A stretch of 64,000 bases of DNA from AV69 sp036498205 (GCA_036498205.1 DASXIC010000042.1:10560-74559), one strand, 5' to 3'; numbered from the stretch's first letter, positions 42,604-52,358 are shown. A program made the numbers and translations. Notes: generated by a model not told the origin, from the letters alone.

Positions 42604-43824
42604 ATGCTAGTTGCGGCAGGCACAGAAGCCTTGGAATTCGACGCTATTGACGATGTCGTAGCCGATATTGCGGCGGGTAAAATCGTGATTGTGACCGACG
42701 ACGCCGATCGCGAAAACGAGGGCGATCTGGTAATGGCGGCAGAAAAAGCAACACCCGAGGCGATTAATTTTATGGCCATGTACGGGCGCGGCCTGATTTG
42801 CGTTCCCATCTCTAACGAACGAGCGGAGCAGCTCGGTCTGCAGCGCATGGTCGTCGAGAATCGTGAAATGCATCGGACTGATTTCACCGTTTCGGTTGAC
42901 GCCGCGCATGGCGTCACCACCGGAATTAGTGCGCATGACCGCGCCCGGACCATTCGAACCATCGCGAATCCAAATTCGGAACCGAACGATCTTGTGCAAC
43001 CGGGCCATGTTTTTCCCTTACGGGCAAAAGATGGCGGTGTTTTGCGTCGGGCAGGTCATACCGAAGCAGCGGTGGATTTCGCGACAATGGCCGGGTTGCA
43101 GCCCGCCGGTGTGCTTTGCGAGATTTTACACCACGACGGGACAATGGCGCGGCTGCCCGAACTCATGGAGTTTCGCAAAAAACACCGACTCCGCATTTGC
43201 ACAATCCAGAGTTTGATTGCCCATCGCCGTGTTCGCGAAAAGTTGGTCGAACGCGAGCAGATCGTGAGAATGCCGACCGACTATGGCGAATTCGATTTGC
43301 ATCTTTACCGCTCGAAGCTGGATGGCGCGCACCACCTCGCGTTGGTCAAAGGCGTAATCTCGCCAGGCAAACCCACTTTAGTGCGGGTCCACAGCGAATG
43401 TCTCACGGGAGATGTGTTTGGGTCGCGCCGTTGCGATTGCGGGAATCAGTTACACGCCGCACTGCGGCAGATTTCGGACGAGGGCAGCGGCGTTCTTGTC
43501 TATATGCGGCAGGAGGGACGCGGGATCGGCCTGGCTGCCAAAATTCACGCCTACAAATTGCAGGAAGAGGGTCTCGATACGGTAGAGGCGAATGCGAAGC
43601 TCGGTTTTCCGACAGATTTACGCGATTACGGTCTCGGCGCTCAAATCCTGTTCGATCTTGGGGTACGGCAGTTCCGGTTTCTGACTAACAATCCCAAGAA
43701 GGTGGTGGGTCTCGAAGGTTATGGCATTCAGATGATCGAACAGGTGCCAATTCACGGCGAAGCGAATCCGCACAACGCAAAATATCTTGAGACGAAGAAA
43801 GTGAAAATGGGCCACTTGCTTTAA
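42604..43824 (+). CDS. ribBA: Bifunctional DHBP synthase / GTP cyclohydrolase II
   Basis: 406 aa, both domains complete. RibB half: VTDDADRENEGDLVMAAE, RGLICVPIS, GHVFPLRAKDGGVLRRAGHTEAAVDFA. RibA half: zinc cysteines in HSECLTGDVFGSRRCDCGNQL and the arginine/threonine substrate motif VYMRQEGRGIGL. The two ends make 3,4-dihydroxy-2-butanone-4-phosphate and the pyrimidine precursor of riboflavin. ribH follows 27 bp later on the same strand. I see no FMN riboswitch in the 34-bp gap upstream. Confidence 0.97.
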   Translation: MLVAAGTEALEFDAIDDVVADIAAGKIVIVTDDADRENEGDLVMAAEKATPEAINFMAMYGRGLICVPISNERAEQLGLQRMVVENREMHRTDFTVSVDAAHGVTTGISAHDRARTIRTIANPNSEPNDLVQPGHVFPLRAKDGGVLRRAGHTEAAVDFATMAGLQPAGVLCEILHHDGTMARLPELMEFRKKHRLRICTIQSLIAHRRVREKLVEREQIVRMPTDYGEFDLHLYRSKLDGAHHLALVKGVISPGKPTLVRVHSECLTGDVFGSRRCDCGNQLHAALRQISDEGSGVLVYMRQEGRGIGLAAKIHAYKLQEEGLDTVEANAKLGFPTDLRDYGLGAQILFDLGVRQFRFLTNNPKKVVGLEGYGIQMIEQVPIHGEANPHNAKYLETKKVKMGHLL

Positions 43825-43851
43825 GCCAAGTGCCTTGCCAGTCTCGACAAA

Positions 43852-44331
43852 ATGTCGAACGCTTCTCCGCCGCGTCCTCCGGTTGTCGCTGAGCAGCGTC
43901 GGTTCGTGGTTGTGGCGAGCAAATTCAACGCGACCTATGTTGAGGGACTGATCGATCATGCCACTCAGGAATTTCGCAAACAATCACCACAAGCGAAGCT
44001 CGTTCTCCACCGTGTACCCGGCGCATTCGAGATCCCGATCGTCGTGCGGGAGATTGCATCAAGAAAGAAGGCAGACGCAATTGTGGCTGTTGGGGTAATC
44101 CTGAAAGGCGAGACCGACCACGCCGAAAACCTGGCAGGTTCCGTTACCAATGCGCTGCAACGAATCGCGTTGGAATACGGGGTGCCGGTCATTAATTGTG
44201 TGCTCAGCTTGGAGAACGAAAAACAGGCACGCGCGCGCTGCCTGGAGGGCAAGATCAACCGCGGCAGCGAAGCGGCTCGTGCCGCAGTCGAAATTGCCGC
44301 TGTCGTAGCGGATCTCGAGGCCGAGCGATAA
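43852..44331 (+). CDS. ribH: 6,7-dimethyl-8-ribityllumazine synthase
   Basis: 159 aa. FVVVASKFNATYVEGL, the phosphate-binding VPGAFEIPIVVREIA, AVGVILKGETDHAENLAGS and GVPVINCVLSLENEKQA are the family's substrate-site motifs. It condenses the RibA and RibB products in the penultimate riboflavin step. It lies between ribBA and nusB; its stop is 2 bp before nusB. Confidence 0.97.
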   Translation: MSNASPPRPPVVAEQRRFVVVASKFNATYVEGLIDHATQEFRKQSPQAKLVLHRVPGAFEIPIVVREIASRKKADAIVAVGVILKGETDHAENLAGSVTNALQRIALEYGVPVINCVLSLENEKQARARCLEGKINRGSEAARAAVEIAAVVADLEAER

Positions 44332-44333
44332 TC

Positions 44334-44786
44334 ATGGGCAGGCGGCGAGATGCGCGTCAGGCCGCGCTGCAATATCATTTCTGGCGCGACATGCAGCGTG
44401 GCGCCGGACCGGAACGGATGGAAGAGTTCTGGGATTTTCTGCCGACCAAGCCGCGTATTCGTGAGTTCGCGCAGCCGCTGATCGATGGCATGAACGCGCA
44501 TCTGGATGAAATCGACGAGCGCATTCGCCGTTATTGCGAGAATTACGAATTTCGCCGCATTTCCGGCGTTGATCGAAATGTGCTGCGGCTGGCGATTTAC
44601 GAGATGCTTTTTCGCGACGACATCCCTCCGGTTGTCTCGATCAACGAAGCAATCGAGCTGGCAAAAAAATTCGGCGGCGCCGAATCCGGCCGTTTCGTCA
44701 ATGGAATCCTCGATCGAGTGAAAAACGATCTGACCCGGCCGTTGCGCGAAGCCGCAAACAAGCGTTCGGGCACACCGGACGAATGA
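44334..44786 (+). CDS. nusB: Transcription antitermination factor NusB
   Basis: 150 aa from the ATG at 44334 (MGRRRDARQAALQYHFWRDM), just after the ribH stop; an earlier in-frame start would overlap ribH deeply. The C-terminal NusB signature RISGVDRNVLRLAIYEMLFRDDIPPVVSINEAIELAKKFGGAES is complete. It binds boxA RNA with S10 in rRNA antitermination. The ribH-nusB pairing is a common bacterial arrangement. Confidence 0.95.
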   Translation: MGRRRDARQAALQYHFWRDMQRGAGPERMEEFWDFLPTKPRIREFAQPLIDGMNAHLDEIDERIRRYCENYEFRRISGVDRNVLRLAIYEMLFRDDIPPVVSINEAIELAKKFGGAESGRFVNGILDRVKNDLTRPLREAANKRSGTPDE

Positions 44787-44897
44787 TTCGACCTATTTTA
44801 GAACCGAGAAAAGGCGGATCGAACAGGCCCAATAAATGTCTTTAAGGGATTCCATCCCACATCCCCTGCCCGGGCCCTGAGTACCGGCCCAACTTCT

Positions 44898-45746
44898 GTG
44901 AACTTTCTCAAAAACCTCGTCGAGAAATTCGTCGGCAGGCCGGTCGATTGGGATGAATTGGAGGAATCGTTGATTCGCTCTGATATCGGCGTGCCGATGA
45001 CGTTGCGAATTGTAAAATCGCTCCAGGAACGCGACGCCCGTTCGCGAATTACCTCCGCTGATATCGTCGAGGTGGCGCGCGAGGAGATCGCGCGGGTCTT
45101 GCCAATCAATCCCGCACCGATTCGACCGCTGCCAGCCCATCCGAAAGTCGTTTTAATCGTTGGTGTGAACGGCACGGGCAAAACGACCTCTACGGCAAAA
45201 CTTGCACAATTCCTGAAGAACAAACGTCACACGGTACTACTCGCCGCCGCCGACACATTTCGGGCTGCCGCGATCGAGCAGCTTGCGGTTTGGGCGGAGC
45301 GGGTCGGCGTCGATATGATTCGAGGCGAGTACAATGCCGATCCGGCTGCGCTCTGCTACCAGGCCTATCAAACAGCCGACAAACGCGACACCGAGTTTCT
45401 GCTCTGCGATACCGCCGGTCGATTACACACCAAAGCGAATCTGATGGCGGAGCTCGGTAAAATGAAACGCAGCCTGGCGAAGCACGACCCGAATGCGCCT
45501 CACGAAGTTCTGCTCGTCGTTGATGCTACCACAGGCGGTAATGCATTGACCCAGGCGCGCCAATTTCATGAAGCCATGGGATTAACAGGATTAATCGTCA
45601 CGAAATTGGATGGCAGCGGAAAAGGCGGGGTTGTAATTGCCATTCAAGACGAGCTCGGGATTCCGACCCGCTTTGTTGGTACCGGTGAAAAGCTCGAAGA
45701 TTTCAGGGATTTTGATAGCCGTGATTTCATTGCCAATATGGTTTGA
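44898..45746 (+). CDS. ftsY: Signal recognition particle receptor FtsY
   Basis: 282 aa with GTG start. This is essentially the NG domain only: N-domain VEKFVGRPVDWDELEESLIRSDIGV, then GTPase G1 GVNGTGKTTSTAKLA, DTFRAAAIEQL, G3 DTAGRLHTKANLM, G4 TKLDGSGKGG. The acidic A domain of E. coli FtsY is missing, as in many bacteria. It docks SRP-ribosome complexes at the membrane. It is 111 bp after nusB, alone. Confidence 0.96.
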   Translation: MNFLKNLVEKFVGRPVDWDELEESLIRSDIGVPMTLRIVKSLQERDARSRITSADIVEVAREEIARVLPINPAPIRPLPAHPKVVLIVGVNGTGKTTSTAKLAQFLKNKRHTVLLAAADTFRAAAIEQLAVWAERVGVDMIRGEYNADPAALCYQAYQTADKRDTEFLLCDTAGRLHTKANLMAELGKMKRSLAKHDPNAPHEVLLVVDATTGGNALTQARQFHEAMGLTGLIVTKLDGSGKGGVVIAIQDELGIPTRFVGTGEKLEDFRDFDSRDFIANMV

Positions 45747-45822
45747 ATTGGGAACGAAATTCGCTCGTAGGATAATGGATCCGTTGCGCGAAATATAATC
45801 TCGACGGCGGCGGAATAATTAC

Positions 45823-45828
45823 GAGGTG
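45823..45828 (+). promoter_or_regulatory. Shine-Dalgarno site for the MFS transporter GTG start
   Basis: GAGGTG, 8 nt before the GTG at 45837; supports a non-ATG start where no ATG exists nearby. Confidence 0.6.
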
Positions 45829-45836
45829 TTGTAAGG

Positions 45837-47333
45837 GTGGGACAAATCGCAGAACAAAGCTCCGTTTTGGAAGAACCAGTTGGGCCCGTTGAAAAAGGCG
45901 GGCTGCGAGGATTTGTCGCGAAGTTTACCGTTCTCAGAGGCGCGCAACGGGACCTGTGGCTGACGTTCCTGATCAAGTTCCTGATCTACACAGCCTACTC
46001 GATCACCAATAAGACGATGGTGCTGTGGCTTTCGAAGGACCTTGGGTTCAGTGATCAGGCGGCGGGCGCTTTGGTCGGCTGGGTCTGGGCACCAGCAATG
46101 ACGGTGTTTACCTTGCTGGCTGGATCAGTAACTGACGCGATCGGCTTACGACGGACATTCTTTCTCGGCGTCATTATCTGCACGATAGCGCGCAGCGTGA
46201 TGGTTGGGACGACCATTCCGGCGCTGGCACTCGCCTGCGGCGTTCTTCCGCTCGCGGTCGGCGAGGCGCTTGGCACGCCCGTTTTGCTGGCCGCCACGCG
46301 GCGCTACTCTACAACTGCTCAGCGCTCGATCTCTTTCTCAATCATCTACATGGTGATGAACATCGGCTACATCGCCGCCGGTTGGATTTTCGACTATGTC
46401 CGCCAGCTGAATTTTCGTTTCCGCATAGGCGGTTTTGAACCAACGACGCACCAGCAGTTGTTTATCGTCAGCCTGTTGTTCGAGATTCTGCTTTTTCCGA
46501 CAATCTACTTCCTGCGGCGGAGCGGCAAAGGAGAGTCTGACCATGTCATTGTGCATCGGAGCGGTGCGAAATTTTGGAGCCGGCTTGCCGAGACGGTGCG
46601 GCAAAGTGCGGCCGATACGATCAACCTTTTTCGACGGCTGATCGGACAGTCCGGATTCTACCGCCTCCTCGCTTTTTTCCTCTTCATTGGTTTCTTGAAA
46701 GCGATCTTTCTTCAGATGGATTACGTGTTCCCGAAGTGGGGCGACCGCGAACTCGGACTGCATGCGCCCGTAGGCAAACTTTCGGCGATCAACTCGATCA
46801 TTATTATCTTGCTCGTTCCGATAGTCGGCGCCCTGACGCAGCGCTTTGCCGCGTATCGAATGGTAATAATCGGAGGAACGATTTGCGCAGCCGGAGTCTT
46901 CATTATGGCGCTACCGACAGAATGGTTCTTACCCGCCGTCAACAGTGGGATTGGGCAGTGGCTTGGTCATGTTTACCTCGGGGTGAAAGGCAGCATTCAT
47001 CCCTACTACATCATGGCCGCTGCTTACCTTGCGGTCTTTTCGGTTGGAGAGGCGTTTTATTCACCTCGTGTTTACGAGTACGCGGCAGCGATCGCGCCAC
47101 CGGGTCAGGAAGCATCCTATGGTTCGCTGGCGTATTTACCGTTTCTTGTCGGCAAGCTGCTTGTGGGGACTGGTGGTTGGTTTCTGGCAGCATTCTGCCC
47201 AGAGAATGGCCCGCGTCATTCCGGAACCATGTGGCTGATTTTCGCTCTTTCGGCATCTGTGGCGCCGGTTGGATTGCTGCTGCTGCGCCGTTACATTCGC
47301 GTCCCCGAAGCCGGCCGAAAAGATTCCTCTTAG
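45837..47333 (+). CDS. Major facilitator superfamily transporter
   Basis: 498 aa, GTG start backed by GAGGTG 8 nt upstream. About twelve hydrophobic helices. The MFS motif A is recognisable in GSVTDAIGLRRTF (loop 2-3). The N-terminal cytoplasmic tail is about 45 residues. A longer loop between helices 6 and 7 is charged (RSGKGESDHVIVHRSGAKFW). The substrate is unknown; the shape recalls peptide or sugar-phosphate carriers but no diagnostic residue is seen. It is separate from ftsY (90 bp) and close to msrB. Confidence 0.8.
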   Translation: MGQIAEQSSVLEEPVGPVEKGGLRGFVAKFTVLRGAQRDLWLTFLIKFLIYTAYSITNKTMVLWLSKDLGFSDQAAGALVGWVWAPAMTVFTLLAGSVTDAIGLRRTFFLGVIICTIARSVMVGTTIPALALACGVLPLAVGEALGTPVLLAATRRYSTTAQRSISFSIIYMVMNIGYIAAGWIFDYVRQLNFRFRIGGFEPTTHQQLFIVSLLFEILLFPTIYFLRRSGKGESDHVIVHRSGAKFWSRLAETVRQSAADTINLFRRLIGQSGFYRLLAFFLFIGFLKAIFLQMDYVFPKWGDRELGLHAPVGKLSAINSIIIILLVPIVGALTQRFAAYRMVIIGGTICAAGVFIMALPTEWFLPAVNSGIGQWLGHVYLGVKGSIHPYYIMAAAYLAVFSVGEAFYSPRVYEYAAAIAPPGQEASYGSLAYLPFLVGKLLVGTGGWFLAAFCPENGPRHSGTMWLIFALSASVAPVGLLLLRRYIRVPEAGRKDSS

Positions 47334-47432
47334 GAAAAACCGCGGCAGTTGAGAATTTGCCGCAGCATGGACGGTCTTGTATATTCCTGCGTGATCACTT
47401 TGCCGAAACGTCCGGAGCAAAAATCGCGACCG

Positions 47433-48014
47433 ATGCTTGTATTTTGCGCCATCGTGGTGATGGCACTTTTTGGCGCACAGCTGTTCTTAATGCGCGCCGG
47501 CGCGCAAAAGCAGGAGGAAAAGACCATGGAAACCAAAACAACTCCCGCGCAACCGAGCCAGTCTCCTAAAGCAACGGGAAAATCGTCGGATGAAGAGTTA
47601 AAGAAAAAGCTGACTCCGCAGCAGTATTATGTCACCCAAAAATGCGGGACTGAGCCGGCGTTCAACAACGCTTACTGGAACAATCACAAGCCAGGGCTCT
47701 ATGTCGATATCGTCACGGGCGAACCGTTGTTTACGTCGATTGACAAGTTCGATAGTGGTTCAGGTTGGCCGAGCTTCACCAAGCCGATCGCCAAAGGGAA
47801 TGTGATCGAAAAGTCTGACAACAGCTACGGAATGGAACGCACTGAAGTGAAATCGAAGGACGGCTCCCATCTTGGACATGTCTTCGACGATGGCCCTGGG
47901 CCGGCCGGATTACGCTATTGCATTAACTCCGCTTCGTTGCGGTTTATTCCTGTTGAGAAGCTAAAAGAGGAAGGTTACGGGCAATTTTTGCCGCTGTTTG
48001 AAGCGAAGAAATAG
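47433..48014 (+). CDS. msrB: Membrane/exported peptide-methionine (R)-S-oxide reductase MsrB
   Basis: 193 aa if started at the ATG 47433 (MLVFCAIVVMALFGAQLFLM); TTG 47349 and ATG 47367 are possible longer starts. One N-terminal hydrophobic segment would anchor or export it. The catalytic domain has FDSGSGWPSFTKPI, HLGHVFDDGPGPAGLRYCINSASLRF with the catalytic Cys. The zinc cysteines (two CxxC) are absent (YVDIVTGEPLF), as in the zinc-free subgroup; a Cys in VTQKCGTE may be the resolving one. It repairs oxidised methionine, likely in the envelope. Confidence 0.88.
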   Translation: MLVFCAIVVMALFGAQLFLMRAGAQKQEEKTMETKTTPAQPSQSPKATGKSSDEELKKKLTPQQYYVTQKCGTEPAFNNAYWNNHKPGLYVDIVTGEPLFTSIDKFDSGSGWPSFTKPIAKGNVIEKSDNSYGMERTEVKSKDGSHLGHVFDDGPGPAGLRYCINSASLRFIPVEKLKEEGYGQFLPLFEAKK

Positions 48015-48062
48015 CGGGCTGACAGCGGTCATTTTGCCTTGCCAGAGCACACTGCAGGTCAG

Positions 48063-50018
48063 CTAATTGGATCCCAGCATCGATTTGAATCGCGGATCGG
48101 TTCGAAGCGAATCCCATTCAGGTTCCACGCGCAACGTCCCTGAAGTCGGGCCATTCGGGATGCCGACCAGAGATTCCAATCGCTTGATGGCAGCATCGTG
48201 TTGGCCGACCTGGGCACTTACCGCCGCAGCAACTGTGGCGATAATGGGTCCGTCAAAAGAATCTTTTGCGATTGGAAGTAATTGCTCAGCCCGTTGAGCC
48301 TGGTCCAGCGCTTCCTGTTTGTTACCAAGCGCAGCCTCAATCATGGCGAGCATAGCCATGCTCTTGGCATCGTCGGCTGATTCGATCAGATCGTTTCTGA
48401 CGACGCGTCTCGCTTTCTCAAATTCGTTTCTGGCCATCGCTTCGTCACCGCGTCCTCGCGCGATCAATCCTGCATACCAGCTTTTGGGCACGGTGTAGCC
48501 ATCCAGTGCGCCGGCAATTCCGCTCAAGCCGTTGTCATCCAGTTTCTCATGCGCACACGCTGTCAGCACACGTTCGGCTTCGTCAAAATCGCGATCCATC
48601 AGCAGAAGCCGCAATGCGATAAGGGAGACAGCTCCGCCAGGATCAAAACTGCTCGGGACCGCTCGCAATGCAGAACGAAGCGGGGACGTTTTACCTTTGT
48701 CAAAAAGAGCAAGCGAACCTCGGGCGAGGGTAAAGAAATGTGCTTCGCTGGAAAGGGGCAATGCGTCGGCTATTGCTTGTTCAGCTTCCCGGTAACGATG
48801 TAAGGCAAGGTATGTCTCGAACAGATTCCAAAGCACGGAAAGATTTCGCGGGTCTCGCTCCCGCGCCTTTTCGAAGCTGCTTACCGCCGCGTCCCACTGC
48901 CCCTCTCGACGTGCGATCGCGCCGGCGGCAACAAGAACATCGGCGCTGTTGGGAATAGCGCGCACTGCCGCGGCAACATGCGTTCTTGCGATGTCGTAGC
49001 GCCGGAATCCGTAGTAATAATAAAATGCGTTAGCGAGATGAGCTTCTCCAAGATCCGGCTGAAGCCTTAATGCAGTCTCTGCAGCTGCTTTGGCTTTCTC
49101 TAATCGCGATTGGCTATGGTCATACCCAAACCAAAATAATTCCGAATGCAGGCGAGACTCGAGGGCGTAAGCAAGGGCGAACATCGGGTCGCGCGTAACG
49201 GCTTCGCGAATGACACGGAGTGCCTCCGCGCCTTTGTCATGGGAATAGCCGCTGCCTGCCCAGTGAAATAGTCCCCGTGCGCGCAGGAAAAGTTCGTAGG
49301 CGACGAGGTCACGCGTGGGATGGGCTTGCAGACTCGTCTTTTCCCGCGGCGACAGGTTCGCGCGCAGTGACTGCGTGATGCGTTGGGCCAACTCGCTTTG
49401 CAGAGTGAACAGGTCCGTCACTTCTCGATCGAACGTTTCCGACCAGATATGGATGTCAGTCCGCGCATCAATCAGCTGCGCATTGACCCGAACTCGGTTG
49501 CCGACCCGGCGTGCCGTCCCCTCCAGAATATGTGCAACACCCAAAGCTGCTCCGATTTCGCGGAGATTGCGCGTTCCGCTCTTAAACTGTTGCACGGATG
49601 TGCGGCTGATCACTTTCAAGTCGGCGATTTTAGCCAGGCTGGAAAGAATGTCGTCGTGTACTCCGGCCGCAAAATACTCGTTCTCTTTATCGTCACTTAA
49701 ATTTTCGAACGGCAAGACAGCGATGCTTTTTTCCGGAGCCCGAATTTCGGCAGCGCTTTTCTTACTCTCGTCGCCCAGATCATCCGTGCGTCGAATCCCT
49801 TGCGGCGTAATGTCAAATATCCAGGCGAGGATTACGGCGAGCGGAAATCCAAGACAGAGCAGCAACACGACCAGGCGCACGGCCCAGCTCGGGACATCAA
49901 AAAACGGGAATACCTGCGTGGCAATTTGGATTAGAAGCCAGCTCGCGACCGCGTAAGCGGCGGCAACCCGGTAAACCTTCCGTCGCTTCAGTTCGGCGAA
50001 AAAGTTTTTTGGCTTCAA
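48063..50018 (-). CDS. TolB-like/TPR membrane protein
   Basis: 651 aa. Two N-terminal membrane helices (about 17-40 and 47-68). Residues 93-210 match the FlgO/TolB-like nucleotide-cyclase-associated domain: KSIAVLPFENLSDDKENEYFAAGVHDDILSSLAKI and VAHILEGTARRVGNRVRVNAQLIDARTDIHIWSETFDRE. The remainder is tetratricopeptide repeats (for example VTRDPMFALAYALESRLH, LRLQPDLGEAHLANAFYYY). Such proteins often carry a cyclase or kinase domain; none is present here, so this is a stand-alone sensor or scaffold. It is divergent from rarD. Confidence 0.85.
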   Translation of the reverse strand: MKPKNFFAELKRRKVYRVAAAYAVASWLLIQIATQVFPFFDVPSWAVRLVVLLLCLGFPLAVILAWIFDITPQGIRRTDDLGDESKKSAAEIRAPEKSIAVLPFENLSDDKENEYFAAGVHDDILSSLAKIADLKVISRTSVQQFKSGTRNLREIGAALGVAHILEGTARRVGNRVRVNAQLIDARTDIHIWSETFDREVTDLFTLQSELAQRITQSLRANLSPREKTSLQAHPTRDLVAYELFLRARGLFHWAGSGYSHDKGAEALRVIREAVTRDPMFALAYALESRLHSELFWFGYDHSQSRLEKAKAAAETALRLQPDLGEAHLANAFYYYYGFRRYDIARTHVAAAVRAIPNSADVLVAAGAIARREGQWDAAVSSFEKARERDPRNLSVLWNLFETYLALHRYREAEQAIADALPLSSEAHFFTLARGSLALFDKGKTSPLRSALRAVPSSFDPGGAVSLIALRLLLMDRDFDEAERVLTACAHEKLDDNGLSGIAGALDGYTVPKSWYAGLIARGRGDEAMARNEFEKARRVVRNDLIESADDAKSMAMLAMIEAALGNKQEALDQAQRAEQLLPIAKDSFDGPIIATVAAAVSAQVGQHDAAIKRLESLVGIPNGPTSGTLRVEPEWDSLRTDPRFKSMLGSN

Positions 50019-50104
50019 CGTTCATTCGTTATCGCGACTTCAGCGATGGGCGCAAGTGAATGCGGCGTTTACGCGCGCCATTGAGTAGTGAAAGATCACC
50101 CCGC

Positions 50105-51058
50105 ATGCAGCACCCGGAGGAGCCACGGCGAGTCCAGGCCGGAGCATTCCTCGCCGGTTTGGCGGCCTTCACCACCTGGGGATTGATACCGCCCTACTGG
50201 AAGTTGCTTAAAGCCGTTCCAGCGTTCGAAATTCTCGCCCATCGATTCGTCTGGACGATAGCCTTTTTGGCGGTGCTGCTGACCTGGCAGCGGCGGTGGC
50301 CAGAAGTGTCGCAGAACCTGCACTCCCGACGCGCTTCGCTCTTTTGCCTGGGTAGCGGTGCGATGATTGGAGTGAATTGGCTCCTTTTCATTTGGGCGGT
50401 GAACGTCGGGCGTGTCCTGGAAACCAGCCTCGGATATTTCATGACCCCGATTTTAAACGTTTTACTCGGCGCTGTGATTCTACGCGAGCGGCCCACCCGC
50501 TGGCAGGCAGTGTCCATCCTGATTGCTCTGGCCGGCGTGCTCATTCTCAGCTTCGGCTACGGGCGATTTCCATGGGTAGCGGTGACGCTTTGCATCAGTT
50601 TCGGCATTTACGGTTTGCTCAGAAAACAATCCGGGGTCAAACCGGTTCCGGGATTATTCCTGGAAACAATTTTTCTCGCGCCCGTCGCATTAACTTATCT
50701 CATTTTATTGGCCAAACGCGGCGCACTCGTCTTCGGCCCTGCCCATCCTGAGCTTTCCGCGATCCTGGCGACGACCGGCATCGTCACGGGGCTGCCTTTG
50801 GTTTGGTTCGGCTATGCCGCCCGGCATCTCCGACTCATCACGATCGGATTTCTTCAATACCTATCCCCCGCCCTTAGTTTTCTCCTCGGCTTGTTTTTGT
50901 ATCACGAACCTTTCACCCGTGCGCATTTCATCACCTTTTTCTTGATCTGGATCGCACTGGTGATTGTTTCAGCCGAGGCGGTCATTCGTTGGCGTTCAGC
51001 CAGACCACCGCCGGACTCAGTCCAAGATGCGCCGACTTTTGTCGAACCGGGTATCTGA
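50105..51058 (+). CDS. rarD: RarD-type EamA-family permease
   Basis: 317 aa from the ATG at 50105; a longer frame (50060) adds only a basic tail. Ten hydrophobic helices in two EamA repeats. The signature FTTWGLIPPYWKLLKAVPAFEILAHRFVWT at the N-terminus and YLSPALSFLLGLFLYHEPF in the C-terminal repeat identify RarD. Transport substrate is not established (the family name comes from chloramphenicol sensitivity). It runs into the next gene on the same strand. Confidence 0.9.
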   Translation: MQHPEEPRRVQAGAFLAGLAAFTTWGLIPPYWKLLKAVPAFEILAHRFVWTIAFLAVLLTWQRRWPEVSQNLHSRRASLFCLGSGAMIGVNWLLFIWAVNVGRVLETSLGYFMTPILNVLLGAVILRERPTRWQAVSILIALAGVLILSFGYGRFPWVAVTLCISFGIYGLLRKQSGVKPVPGLFLETIFLAPVALTYLILLAKRGALVFGPAHPELSAILATTGIVTGLPLVWFGYAARHLRLITIGFLQYLSPALSFLLGLFLYHEPFTRAHFITFFLIWIALVIVSAEAVIRWRSARPPPDSVQDAPTFVEPGI

Positions 51059-51125
51059 TTTCAGGTTAAGCGCTGAGGCGAACGAGAGAGTCGTTTACGG
51101 AATTGCGTCCTCCGTCCATTCCCGT

Positions 51126-51665
51126 ATGTTCGCGCCCAAGGTTTTGAAACAGGACGACATCGAATACGCGCTTGAGAACACAAAGGTCATTCTCGCGCCC
51201 GATCGAAAGATTGCGACATTTGGCAGCACGAGCTTCGAGTTCCACCTTATCTCGGAATTGATGGACCGGGTCGATCAGGTGCGGGTTCGCACCGGGCGGA
51301 TTGACGCGGAACGTCCGCAGCTTCTCAGCCCTGATTATTTTTCCCGCCTGCTTCTCGAAGGTTTTGGGGAAAAAGCGCAGCAATATGTCCAGAGATTGCG
51401 CGAGCAGGCGCGACAAATCGCTGTCCTTCGTTACGGTTTTGAATTCCGCAAATCTGGGGTTGCTGAGGAAACGGTGAGCGCCTCGCTCCAATCAGTTATC
51501 GATCGAACACTTCGGCAGGTCGAGGGTGGTGCTGATCCGCGCAGCGCGATCATCCACGGGGTCGATGAAGCATGGGAAGTTTGTCTGCTCAAGTTCACGA
51601 TTGAATTGATCGAGCGTTCGGCCGGAAACAATTTCGGCGATTTTCGACGACGCGGACTAATTTAG
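51126..51665 (+). CDS. Conserved-looking hypothetical
   Basis: 179 aa from the ATG at 51126. Earlier in-frame starts to 50964 overlap rarD. Opens MFAPKVLKQDDIEYALENTK, with ILAPDRKIATFGSTSFEFHLISELMDRVDQVRVRTGRI and LLLEGFGEKAQQYVQRLREQ; all soluble, helical in the second half (GVDEAWEVCLLKFTIELIER). No family recognised. Its stop overlaps the convergent GT2 gene by 9 bp. Confidence 0.6.
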   Translation: MFAPKVLKQDDIEYALENTKVILAPDRKIATFGSTSFEFHLISELMDRVDQVRVRTGRIDAERPQLLSPDYFSRLLLEGFGEKAQQYVQRLREQARQIAVLRYGFEFRKSGVAEETVSASLQSVIDRTLRQVEGGADPRSAIIHGVDEAWEVCLLKFTIELIERSAGNNFGDFRRRGLI

Positions 51666-52358
51666 CGATTTGGCGCGGTAACGTCGCATCAACTGAAAAA
51701 AGCGGACGGTGTCACGCAGCGGATGAATGCTGCTGACTTCATCTGAATAAACGGTCGTGATGGGCACCGCGACGACGCGATGACCGCTGCGACTGGCCAG
51801 GATCAGCATTTCGGTTTCGTAATCGAATCGATCGGCGCCGCCGAGTAATTCCGGGATAACATCGCGATGCAGCATGCGGAATCCACATTGCGTGTCAGGA
51901 ATAAATTGTCCGCAAGCCTTGCTGATCTTTGCGCTCATGTAGCGATTTACCATTCGCCGGAGCAAAGGCATCGAACTCGTGTTGTTCATCCGGCTTCCGA
52001 CAAATATTTTCGCGCTGTCCGTCGCAGCAGCATCTATGAAGCGTGAAATTTCCTCGGGTAAATGCTGACCGTCGGCGTCGAGCAAAACGACATAGTCCAT
52101 TTCGCGCTCCAGCCAATAGCGTAATCCTGTCTTGATCGATTCGCCTTTCCCCCGGTTTTGCGAATGAACGACCACCTCGGCGCGAGTTGAACGAGCTTGT
52201 TCTGCCGTCGCATCGGTCGAACCGTCATCGACCACCAGGACATGGCCGACTTCCTGGCAAACCCGGCGGGCTACGTCCGCAACATGCTTTTCTTCCTGAT
52301 ATGCAGGAATGACGGCGGCGACTCGCGAACGATCACCCACTGCGCCACTTTCCATCAC
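51657..52358 (-). CDS. Glycosyltransferase family 2 (GT-A, DPM1/dolichol-phosphate mannose type)
   Basis: 233 aa, one GT-A domain. VAAVIPAYQEEKHVADVARRV, VDDGSTDATAEQARST, DYVVLLDADGQHLPEEI (DxD) and DTQCGFRMLHRDVIPEL with YETEMLI are the usual signature. There are no membrane helices, so it likely adds a sugar to a polyprenyl phosphate or soluble acceptor. It overlaps lipA by 4 bp, so both are co-transcribed, though function does not link them. Confidence 0.88.
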   Translation of the reverse strand: MMESGAVGDRSRVAAVIPAYQEEKHVADVARRVCQEVGHVLVVDDGSTDATAEQARSTRAEVVVHSQNRGKGESIKTGLRYWLEREMDYVVLLDADGQHLPEEISRFIDAAATDSAKIFVGSRMNNTSSMPLLRRMVNRYMSAKISKACGQFIPDTQCGFRMLHRDVIPELLGGADRFDYETEMLILASRSGHRVVAVPITTVYSDEVSSIHPLRDTVRFFQLMRRYRAKSLN

